Positions 38,801-42,849 of a DNA stretch of 64,000 bases are shown in pieces. A program made the translations under genes and the position numbers. Under the pieces are notes generated by a model. That model made no database searches. It was given only the letters and a program-made list of their open reading frames with translations, and was not told the DNA's origin. How positions within the stretch are numbered: the first letter of the stretch is position 1; each line of letters opens with the position of its first letter. Origin of the DNA: Burkholderia sp. GAS332 (lineage in GTDB: Bacteria; Pseudomonadota; Gammaproteobacteria; Burkholderiales; Burkholderiaceae). Location of the stretch: assembly GCA_900142905.1 (NCBI GenBank), contig FSRV01000001.1, positions 2,046,001-2,110,000 of the forward strand. The letters run 5' to 3'.

Positions 38801-38952
38801 ATCAAGACAACGCAGGCAATAAGTACTTGTATGATCCGACAACAAATACCTTCCCCGATGCACCGAACTCGGTTACTAAATTGCTGAGCGATCCGGGCTT
38901 CAACGCAGCGATTCAGAAGGGATTTGACAAATACCTCGGAGGTAACCGATGA
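29809..38952 (+). CDS. cdiA: CdiA/BcpA: contact-dependent inhibition toxin delivery protein (filamentous haemagglutinin family)
   Basis: A 3047-residue two-partner-secretion exoprotein. It opens with an extended signal-peptide region (MNRKTYRLVYSRLRGMLVAV) and then a hydrophobic signal core. The TPS domain spans about 65-265 (QIVPGGAHAPSVVQTQNG, VEVVIANGSG-like NGSGISVNGGGFINTSRAVL). Long FHA-type beta-helix repeats (N-x-x-G, LDN, ISA patterns) follow. At about 1281-1420 a Cys-containing, non-repeat segment sits where receptor-binding regions lie in CdiA, and the conserved YMLRALGLDPSKTIKRLGDG block is near 1640. A second FHA block runs to about 2600. The C-terminal ~165 residues after the NNQVSL junction are the variable toxin tip, ending GQIHYQDNAGNKYLYDPTTN…KGFDKYLGGNR. 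Tips with this ending are recalled from LXG, Rhs and CDI toxins, but the activity is not assigned. The gene is complete; its export partner is cdiB at 42850. Confidence 0.93.
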   Translation: MNRKTYRLVYSRLRGMLVAVEETATATGKKAGETTVSSRKSQGVIFSLRQIALAALALLGALPSLSGAQIVPGGAHAPSVVQTQNGLDQVNINRPSGAGVSMNTYGQFDVQQKGAILNNSPVIVQTQQAGMINGNPNFGPGQSARVIVNQVNSSAASQISGHLEVAGQRAEVVIANGSGISVNGGGFINTSRAVLTTGTPNFGPDGSLTGFNVTGGNISIQDAGLNAGDTDQVDLLSRAVQANAAIYAKNLNVVTGANSISHDTLNATPISGEGPAPGVSIDVSQLGGMYANRIVLVGTENGVGVSNKGVLAAQAGDLVLSTNGLLTLAGQTNASGNMALSAAGGVDNSGTTYAQQSVTANTSGALTNRGVLAAQQNTTVNAASVASTGTLGAGVNSDGSLAQSGNLSVTTDGTLAATGRNAAGGNAALNGASVNLAGSSTSANGALALTADRDLNLSGATTTAGGALDTRASGALRNDGGALSSGGPQTVTAGALSNRNGQIVSDSTLNVAATSGLLNQGGTLQAAGALSANAASLDNSGGHIAALGADGLTLTTVGLLNNGTGGTIGGNGNVTAQAGQIANAGSITAMQSLIASAVQTLFNGGTLAANGNVTLSAGSTLTNANTIAAGHLAMLSAATFDNRHGSLGADQLALHAGNLVNRGGSITQTGTGATTVDVTGTLDNSGGTLQTNSDSLTLGPAALVNDGGAIASSGTGTLSVNTSTLSNNGGTIATNGSLDVRSGAASNRSGTLAAQKGATLHVASLDNSAGGYVGAQTVSVANTGALNNAGGAIQADDTLSVSAQAIANDGGSIANGGTGTTTVSASGALTNTGNGLIGANGNVSVSGGSIDNAGGTVTAGGAAAVQSASTLDNRAGLIPGNGNVSASAQGAIDNTGGQIEADGASATLAVTGASLDNTNGRIANTGSGATTVSAAVITNSNAGGVVGAGTMGGNGDLTVSAGTLSNTNGGQFVSGPDLTLDIAQLADNTSGSLSGANNVTLNGPNAGVINAGGSIHGNGAIALNAASLDNTSGRIGNDTGSGGSVSVSTGTLANQNGAIGSDQNVSVTTNQLTGDGRIIAGNDGVVSIGSDYALTGANQIQANHDLIFTTTGTFTNQGTLGAVNALTVNAANVDNQAGADLNSSDTTVNAAHAIANEGRIEGDSVTTHSASLTNTATIAGNAVTLNAGSIANTGAAAVIAAASVVNLYAPGDISNTGGATIFSLGDINIAADGSRDVNGLLANRSNSVTNDQSTIEAQGNIEVATQTLTNTRPAPTVETVTTDVDTVHQTKRSKYMACATGNADKGYCTKAMWDDGYKTPLSATFSTSQIVAERVGPNATDRLLIVKVDGQQQTIYYNTLTTNADGTITVSYWDGYDPNVNYDPATEYASRNDAHKGYQRVEIARDTTTTTQQDQVTGPRAQQAQIMAGGNMVLANVGTLNNAYSAIGAGGSIQIGSAEASGDVASGSYGGTLVNNTGQTLYQYQKQDIVSTYAWNENISRDVGTVVEPSIVLSPVGIGGTGGTIIANNSVQISATDVNNTNVAAANSATGATGGTLGANGTVGGITGTGAQTVNLVTGQRQTINAPQSIAGPGGALSITLPSSGLYTFNTAPGASYLVVTDPRLTSYTSFISSDYMLRALGLDPSKTIKRLGDGVYEEQMVRNQITQLTGRVYLQGYTSNEDEYRALMNSGVNVAKEFNLEPGMALTAAQMDVLTSDIVWLVSQTVTLPDGTTQTVLAPVVYLAQTHANDLQPTGALIAADDVEIHATGSATNSGIIKGGTQTVVRATNILNRGGSIGSSTDNGTTVVSATNDVVNASGRITGNRVAVLAGHDIVNTTLVDTVGVSSAVGNSKVGQSRLGAQGTIASTGDLLVVAGNDLAVHGASIAAGGNAQIAAGHDITVDTVQSDTSQSVTKNADQHWEASSTINQTGAITAGGSLAMQSGNDTTLKGATVRAGGDMAVVVGGNLTATTVTNTATYNNVAADDKTRKQADRSYDEQAVGTNVSAGGSAMLAAVTTDVTNGNVTLTGSLLSTDKGAANIVATGNVTLNEAREEHESYSASESKRGSIVHGSTTDKMNASQANIGVGSVVSGDTVNIRSGKDLTVQGSNVVGTNDVTLAATGNVNITTSQDTQSTQSDYEKREYGFLSGLNPLNQLDGGLQGYSIGVRKTTDAQQATQVTNNGSMVGSLNSNLTVASGNDLHVTGSTLHAGNDLNLAGKTVTVDAAQNTATQNEQQSFSQTGITAGLSNPVIAAVQTANQMRKDTRQTDGDARLNALAAATTGLAGKNACDAVASDPTHAGGIGVNVSLGTSHSHSNSSESSATAAGSTVSAGHNVNIAAAGAGADSNINVIGSDIMAGNNATLNAQGNINLQAAQNTDSTRSENSGSSGSIAVTISLGQSNGISFQAGVSGTKGRGNGDETTWTNTHVNAGNTLTLQSGGDTNLKGAVADGQQVIANVGGNLNIESLQDTSHYDSKQTSGGVSVSVCVPPICYGTSSVSGNFSQDKLNSDYASVIEQSGIKAGDGGFQVNVQGNTDLKGGVIASSDAAVDNGLNSLTTGTLTHSDIENRALYDGSSLGISGGYGGDIGKNQKGTADNVNPVPGTTLPGAGGFSMAPPVALSASGDASGTTNSGISGGSITITDSAKQQQLTGQTAEEAVASINRDTGNTQGTIAPIFDKDKIEAGFDITGQFINQVGTFVNNRAKEADAAKAAANDPKLTPEQRTQAQQQADQLNAEWGPGGSYRQVLTALSVAAGGNVTGGMGQFAQGATVAYLQELGANGVKQIADSLGSDEARAALHAIVGCAGAAASSQSCGAGAMGASASSVIGSLLGPTTNMSAANREARENLVHSLVAGIAAAGGVNAATATGAGQIEVQNNQVSLTTTTGFRLPPIPGFKGEAAGKGDGVIADPATELDPTIKAGALVTPAGDPRLIDQIFTPVGDAVKGLVDYVTTSMLGENGPQVASKTIWKGDGKERIDVENPNPGQRPGQIHYQDNAGNKYLYDPTTNTFPDAPNSVTKLLSDPGFNAAIQKGFDKYLGGNR

Positions 38953-39422
38953 GAATTAACTCCGCAATGAAAAATCTGCTGACGGGGGCAAATTTTGATC
39001 AGCCGCTTGAGCCCTCGTTAAAGGCGATCGCAGATGAGGGATTCGAACAGAGGGACGGCTGTTATTTTCTTCGAGCCCTCCTCGTGCTCGCTATAGATAC
39101 GCGCAGGGCGACCTTCTACGATTGCACGGCGTATGAATGCTTCGTTAACTCTGTACACGTGGAGGACTACGACGGCAAGATGCCGCTGATGCAGGCGATA
39201 CAGTTGGTCATGCGGGTTTTGATGATTTGGAACGCATTGGCACCGACTCTGACATTGCTTGCGATTGTCAGCGCTGACGAGTTGAGCGTTGTTGTCAAGT
39301 TCCATGTGCAGCGCCCGACTGAACAATGGTTAAGCGAGAACATTGAGGGCTACGACGATCCAGTCATGTCAATCGAATCAACGGAAGACACAAGGTCTGT
39401 CCTGACAGCCTTACTAAAGTAG
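38949..39422 (+). CDS. cdiI: Candidate cognate CDI immunity protein
   Basis: A 157-residue soluble, mainly helical protein whose ATG overlaps the cdiA stop by 4 bp (ATGA), exactly where the immunity gene lies in cdiA-cdiI pairs. It begins MRINSAMKNLLTGANFDQPL and has no signal peptide, consistent with cytoplasmic neutralisation of a toxin tip delivered into sister cells. GC and codon use are lower and more mixed than in cdiA, as usual for exchanged immunity genes. The fold is not recognised; assignment rests on position. Confidence 0.78.
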   Translation: MRINSAMKNLLTGANFDQPLEPSLKAIADEGFEQRDGCYFLRALLVLAIDTRRATFYDCTAYECFVNSVHVEDYDGKMPLMQAIQLVMRVLMIWNALAPTLTLLAIVSADELSVVVKFHVQRPTEQWLSENIEGYDDPVMSIESTEDTRSVLTALLK

Positions 39423-39423
39423 T

Positions 39424-39948
39424 GTGGAGATCAATCAGGTTTCGTTGCCGGGTGCGAAACGGAAGGACCTGGTTTCGCAGGTTTGTCCCGCAGGTGCTCA
39501 GTGCAGCGATGCGGTGTTGCAGGCGGCGATTCAAGCGCAAGGGGATCTGGCGCAGCAGGCAAGTGGACCGATATCGCCAGATTACATCTCGATTCAGGGA
39601 AATATTTATATTGCCTCGGGAGGTGTAGTAATCAATCTGTACAACGGCGATACATTCGGCTCTTGGGCGCTTGGTAAGCCAATCCCGACGTATTCATTGA
39701 AGCCGGGGCTTTCCGTCACGTTCGGTAGTGTTCTCGGTGGAGGCGGTGCGGACGGTACCAGTTCGTTCCTAGCCGGTGGGGGTGCCAATGCATCGACATT
39801 TGTACCGATTCCCGGCCCGCAGGCCGTTGGTGCTGGTGGTGGAGTTAGCCATGCGTATGGTGGCCAGACTTCCATAGAGTATGGATTTAGCTTTCCGCCG
39901 GGTACAGCGGTTAATCCCGTTAGCTATGGGTTGGATGCGAAAAAGTAG
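39424..39948 (+). CDS. Orphan (displaced) CdiA C-terminal module 1
   Basis: A 174-residue frame starts GTG at 39424, immediately after the cdiI stop, so there is no secretion signal. Its first residues EINQVSL repeat the CdiA toxin junction (NNQVSL): the DNA AATCAGGTTTCGTTG at 39433-39447 matches 38452-38466 at 13 of 15 bases. This marks it as an alternative toxin tip cut off from its stalk. After a helical PT region with two cysteines (VSQVCPAGAQCSDAVLQAAI), the C-terminal ~110 residues are glycine-rich beta strands (VLGGGGADGTSSFLAGGGAN, VGAGGGVSHAYGGQTSIEYG), resembling membrane-active or polymorphic type-22-like tips from memory. A homologous crossover at the junction could place it on CdiA. 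Confidence 0.75.
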   Translation: MEINQVSLPGAKRKDLVSQVCPAGAQCSDAVLQAAIQAQGDLAQQASGPISPDYISIQGNIYIASGGVVINLYNGDTFGSWALGKPIPTYSLKPGLSVTFGSVLGGGGADGTSSFLAGGGANASTFVPIPGPQAVGAGGGVSHAYGGQTSIEYGFSFPPGTAVNPVSYGLDAKK

Positions 39949-39962
39949 CGGAGGAAACAGTT

Positions 39963-40136
39963 ATGGCGGGCCCATCATTTAAGCTAGGGCAATACGAAAA
40001 GCTAAGTAAAAGCCAGAAGATGATTTATTGGATCGCCATTGTTGTTGGCTTTGCGGTAATTGGCGGTGTATGGCTTTTAAATTTCTTTGACGTATGGGAT
40101 GCAAACCCGGCCGCGACCGGGTTTGTTGTTTATTGA
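39963..40136 (+). CDS. Small membrane protein, probable immunity to orphan module 1
   Basis: A 57-residue protein (MAGPSFKLGQYEKLSKSQKM) with a single strong transmembrane helix (IYWIAIVVGFAVIGGVWLLN). The start is supported by GGAGGAAAC 6-12 bp upstream, the best ribosome site of this region, and by its position 14 bp after the orphan toxin stop. A membrane-spanning immunity protein suggests a toxin acting at the inner membrane. Odd point: the last 12 codons run through the hairpin terminator at 40102-40130, so the original stop before the terminator has apparently been lost and the tail after FDVWD is not native. Confidence 0.65.
   Translation: MAGPSFKLGQYEKLSKSQKMIYWIAIVVGFAVIGGVWLLNFFDVWDANPAATGFVVY
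40102..40130 (+). terminator. Intrinsic terminator closing orphan module 1
   Basis: CAAACCCGG / CCGGGTTTG, a perfect 9-bp stem with CCGCGA loop, followed by TTGTT(TATT). Its right half CCGGGTTTG-T-TGTTT is nearly identical to the terminator at 41641-41673 that closes orphan module 2. It overlaps the 3' end of the small membrane-protein gene. Confidence 0.75.
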
Positions 40137-41410
40137 GAGGTTCAATCTGGCAGGAAGGTGGTAAGTACCGGATTGGGATGCACATAGCCGCAGGCGCGGC
40201 ACTTGTGACCGGACTTGCGGGTGGAAACGCGCTCGGCGGTGCTGCGGGCGCAGGTATCGCGTCGATTGCGGCGGGCCAGTTGAACAAACTGAGCGACGCA
40301 ATCGCGGGATCGAACCCGACTGGCAGCGCTGATATGAACACGGCGCTTGGCAACATCGTGGCGAATGCAATTGCTACCGGCGCGGGGGCGGCGGTGGGTC
40401 GCGATGCGGGCGCGTTCTCAGGCTACAACGTGGACAGGTTCAACCGGCAGTTGCATCCGGATGAACAGAAGTGGATCAAGGACAATGCGGCCGCTTATGC
40501 GAAGCAGCAAGGGATCACCATCGATCAGGCGATTGGCGCCTTGACTGCGCAAGCCGACCGGCAGGTGCAGAACGGGTCGGCGGGAGCTTGGGACCAGAAT
40601 GCCAGTGCGTTTCTGGGTCAGGCGCATGGGATGCTGCCGGCTGATGGCAACAGCGGACCGGGCTATATGTTCTACGCGACACCCGACCAGAAGGCGAATC
40701 CGAATATGTATGCGGGCTATTACCCGAACGGCGTAGGGCTGAACCAGCCGGCAGCAGGTGATGTCGCAAACTCGGTCAATCGCGACGCTGCGTATCGCGA
40801 TGCCTATACGAAGGGGACGATTGGGGCCGCACTACTCGCGGGCGGCATTGCTGTCGCGGGACCGATTGCGGCGTTGCCCGGCGCCCCGATCTTCAGCGCG
40901 GGTGGGGCATTGGGTTCAGGAGCGTGGGCATCGCCCGCGGGCACTGGCGCGATTAGCGCGGGGATCAATGCGGGTTCGCAGTATTACCAGAATGGAACGG
41001 TCAATCCTGTTGACGTGGCAATTGCCGCGATATCAGGTGGTGCTGGCGCGTACGGTGGTCTGGGATGGAATGTGTTTGTGAATGGTGTGGGTGGTGCAAC
41101 AGGTACGGCGATCAATAACGCCTTATACGGTAAGAGCGACAGTATTACAGGATCGGCCTTTGCCAGCGGCGTATTGTCCAGCCTGGGTTATGGTATTGGT
41201 AAGCTCGGGGAATCAGGTGTTAATGCCACCTTGAAGCCAGGGATCAATACGCAAAATTGGGCGTCTACTGGATCGTGGTCCAGTAGCGGGTGGAATCTGT
41301 TTAATCCCAATACTGCTGGAGTAATTGGTGGGACTGTGATGGGCGGTATGGGTCAAGAAACAGCGGGGACTATGACTCCAACCACAAATTCAGGTAGCCA
41401 AAAGAAATGA
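40133..41410 (+). CDS. Orphan (displaced) CdiA/BcpA C-terminal module 2
   Basis: Homology to the end of Burkholderia BcpA/CdiA starts abruptly at about 40139 (SIWQEGGKYRIGMHIAAGAA), just after the previous terminator, so there is no native start; a TTG at 40133 is the nearest codon. It carries the pretoxin region (VTGLAGGNALGGAAGAG), the recurrent FNRQLHPDEQKWIKDNAAAY entry motif near 40438, and YMFYATPDQKANPNMYAGYY, then ~230 glycine- and alanine-rich hydrophobic residues ending GTMTPTTNSGSQKK. This is a second alternative toxin tip with its stalk-side homology region retained. The hydrophobic tip suggests membrane action. It is followed by an overlapping small membrane protein. Confidence 0.75.
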   Translation: MRGSIWQEGGKYRIGMHIAAGAALVTGLAGGNALGGAAGAGIASIAAGQLNKLSDAIAGSNPTGSADMNTALGNIVANAIATGAGAAVGRDAGAFSGYNVDRFNRQLHPDEQKWIKDNAAAYAKQQGITIDQAIGALTAQADRQVQNGSAGAWDQNASAFLGQAHGMLPADGNSGPGYMFYATPDQKANPNMYAGYYPNGVGLNQPAAGDVANSVNRDAAYRDAYTKGTIGAALLAGGIAVAGPIAALPGAPIFSAGGALGSGAWASPAGTGAISAGINAGSQYYQNGTVNPVDVAIAAISGGAGAYGGLGWNVFVNGVGGATGTAINNALYGKSDSITGSAFASGVLSSLGYGIGKLGESGVNATLKPGINTQNWASTGSWSSSGWNLFNPNTAGVIGGTVMGGMGQETAGTMTPTTNSGSQKK

Positions 41411-41640
41411 TCAGATGGCTAATAGGGTTCCTACTTGCCTGGGGAATCTGCCTTGTCGGTGTCTTTATCGCGTGGCTGATCGGCTTATGCATTCATTGTG
41501 CTTTTATATCCGGCTGTCTTGCCCGACTGGATGTTTATAGTCTCTTCGCCGCCGTGAATGGTCGAGGTGTATTCGCCAGAGGGACGTTTCTGGCAGTGGC
41601 AATTACCTTGATAGTTTGGTTTAAAAGACGATCGCAGTAA
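41407..41640 (+). CDS. Small membrane protein, probable immunity to orphan module 2
   Basis: A 77-residue protein whose ATG overlaps the orphan tip stop (ATGA), the classical toxin-immunity junction. It has two or three hydrophobic segments (LIGFLLAWGICLVGVFIAWL, then GLCIHCAFISGC, and FLAVAITLIVWF) and a basic tail FKRRSQ. The stop lies directly before the terminator. The membrane location suggests protection against an inner-membrane toxin. No family recognised. Confidence 0.7.
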   Translation: MIRWLIGFLLAWGICLVGVFIAWLIGLCIHCAFISGCLARLDVYSLFAAVNGRGVFARGTFLAVAITLIVWFKRRSQ

Positions 41641-41673
41641 CAGCAAACCCGGCTTTGGCCGGGTTTGCTGTTT
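41641..41673 (+). terminator. Strong intrinsic terminator closing orphan module 2
   Basis: CAGCAAACCCGGC / GCCGGGTTTGCTG, a perfect 13-bp stem with TTTG loop followed by TTT. It directly follows the stop at 41640. It shares its core with the terminator at 40102-40130. Confidence 0.85.
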
Positions 41674-41682
41674 GTGGATTGT

Positions 41683-41997
41683 TCATCTCCGTCTGCTGAG
41701 TCGTTGCCGCGTGGCTTCGGCTTCTGGCGCGGCCATATACCTGCCGGCGATCAGGTAGTCATAGTCCGGGGTAGTGGTGATGTGTCGGTACCGGTAATCG
41801 ATGCTGAACAGGACCTGGTTCCCTGGCAGGAAGCCAGCGTGTTCGAGCATGGTATCGGTGATCTGCATCCACGGAAAGGCGAGCCGCTTGCCCTGTTCCT
41901 TCGGCTTGCCTGTGGTAGGCACTTCCTCAAGCGCAACGGAAATGCGCGAGACGTGTTCGTCGCGTGTGCGACGTGGTTTAAGATTGGCATTAGCCAT
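41683..41997 (-). CDS. SymE-like protein (type I toxin family / AbrB-fold)
   Basis: A 104-residue protein from the ATG at 41997, chosen because AAGGAG lies 6 bp upstream; an in-frame start at 42057 lacks this. The central stretch FPWMQITDTMLEHAGFLPGN followed by QVLFSIDYRYRHITTT is the SymE pattern (PWMQxxGxWLxxAGFxxGxxVxV). E. coli SymE is an SOS-induced protein under antisense RNA control that condenses nucleoids or cleaves RNA. SymE-like genes are often embedded in CDI/Rhs loci. A paired antisense RNA could not be identified. It is opposite in direction to the cdi genes. Confidence 0.75.
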   Translation of the reverse strand: MANANLKPRRTRDEHVSRISVALEEVPTTGKPKEQGKRLAFPWMQITDTMLEHAGFLPGNQVLFSIDYRYRHITTTPDYDYLIAGRYMAAPEAEATRQRLSRRR

Positions 41998-42113
41998 GAT
42001 CAACTCCTTGTCTGAGTTGGTGGTGGTCAGCGGGCGGTGAGTGTTGGTAGCACTCATCGCCCGCGCTTCGTTTACATCAGTTCTCCTGCTGTTGTCCGAT
42101 CGTGACGGCTTGC

Positions 42114-42470
42114 CTAGCCGCTGATGATCTGCTTGGCGCGGTGCCTGAGGATCATTCCATCGAGCAGCGCCTTGATGATATTGCGGTCTTCGTCGGGCAT
42201 CTGGCTAACAGCCTCGAACTGCAAACGCAAGTCATCGGACGGGCCGCGCTCGTTCTCATCAAATACCAGTTCATCAAGACTGACATTGAGCGTCTGTGCA
42301 AGCCGAGTCAGGGCTTCTAAGGTCGGCTGAGCCGACCCTGCTTCATATCGACGGCCCTGTTCCGCCGAGTTTGCCGTCGCCCTTCGGGAACCATCAAACC
42401 CGGCGGGACGAGGTTGCTTCGTAATGCGATGTAATTGAGATGAGTGGAATGTGTCTTCTGGCAGACTCGC
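42114..42470 (-). pseudogene. XRE-family regulator with broken N-terminal half
   Basis: The C-terminal half is clean: RRYEAGSAQPTLEALTRLAQ, then TLNVSLDELVFDENERGPSD and a helical tail KALLDGMILRHRAKQIISG, typical of a widespread Burkholderia XRE regulator. The first HTH helix (LNYIALR, about 42430-42450) is in a different frame, and the middle (about 42360-42430) does not align in any frame. This points to at least one indel, so the HTH is destroyed. A sequencing error is less likely because the intermediate sequence is degenerate, not just shifted. Confidence 0.6.
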
Positions 42471-42599
42471 GCCTTTAGGCCAAAACCCGCGTCGGGAAAA
42501 AAATCTGTCGTGAAGAACTGCATCCGGGAAATTGCTGCGCTCAAAGCCGCGTCGTGTCTGGCGTTTGAAGATTCGCCAACCGCGGCCGCGTCGGGGAGT

Positions 42600-42755
42600 G
42601 GTGTTCGCTTCAACCGGCAGTTGCATCCTGACGAATAAGTAATGACGAAGAAGGATGCGAAGGTCGTTGCAAAGCAGCTCGGCATCAGTGAACAGGGAGC
42701 GGAAGGCCGGATCGTTGCGGAACTCGGACCAGCAGACATCGAACGGATCCGGTGA
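42600..42755 (+). pseudogene. Relic of a third CdiA C-terminal entry region with nonsense codon
   Basis: One frame reads VRFNRQLHPDE, then TAA at 42636, then in the same frame VMTKKDAKVVAKQLGISEQG and AEGRIVAELGPADIERIR before TGA at 42753. FNRQLHPDE and KQLGISE..AEGRI are the recurrent pretoxin motifs of Burkholderia CDI tips, where relatives have Tyr (TAT/TAC) at the stop position. A 20-nt block at 42609-42628 is identical to 40439-40458. It marks a lost tip module just upstream of cdiB. Confidence 0.7.
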
Positions 42756-42849
42756 CGTGCATGACTTTGAGGTTCGCGCGAAGGTGTGGGTGTGTGGCTG
42801 TGTGAGCGAAAACGTATCGGCTAGTAGTTAGAACAAGATTCAATCAACT

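Noticed and set aside
29809..38952. Repeats in cdiA read as a tandem repeat array or CRISPR
   Set aside because: They are degenerate protein-level beta-helix repeats of variable length, with no constant repeat and spacer structure; no CRISPR array was seen anywhere in the window.
40094..40132. ATG at 40094 as start of orphan module 2
   Set aside because: It would translate the previous cassette's terminator hairpin as protein; homology to CDI proteins only begins near 40139.
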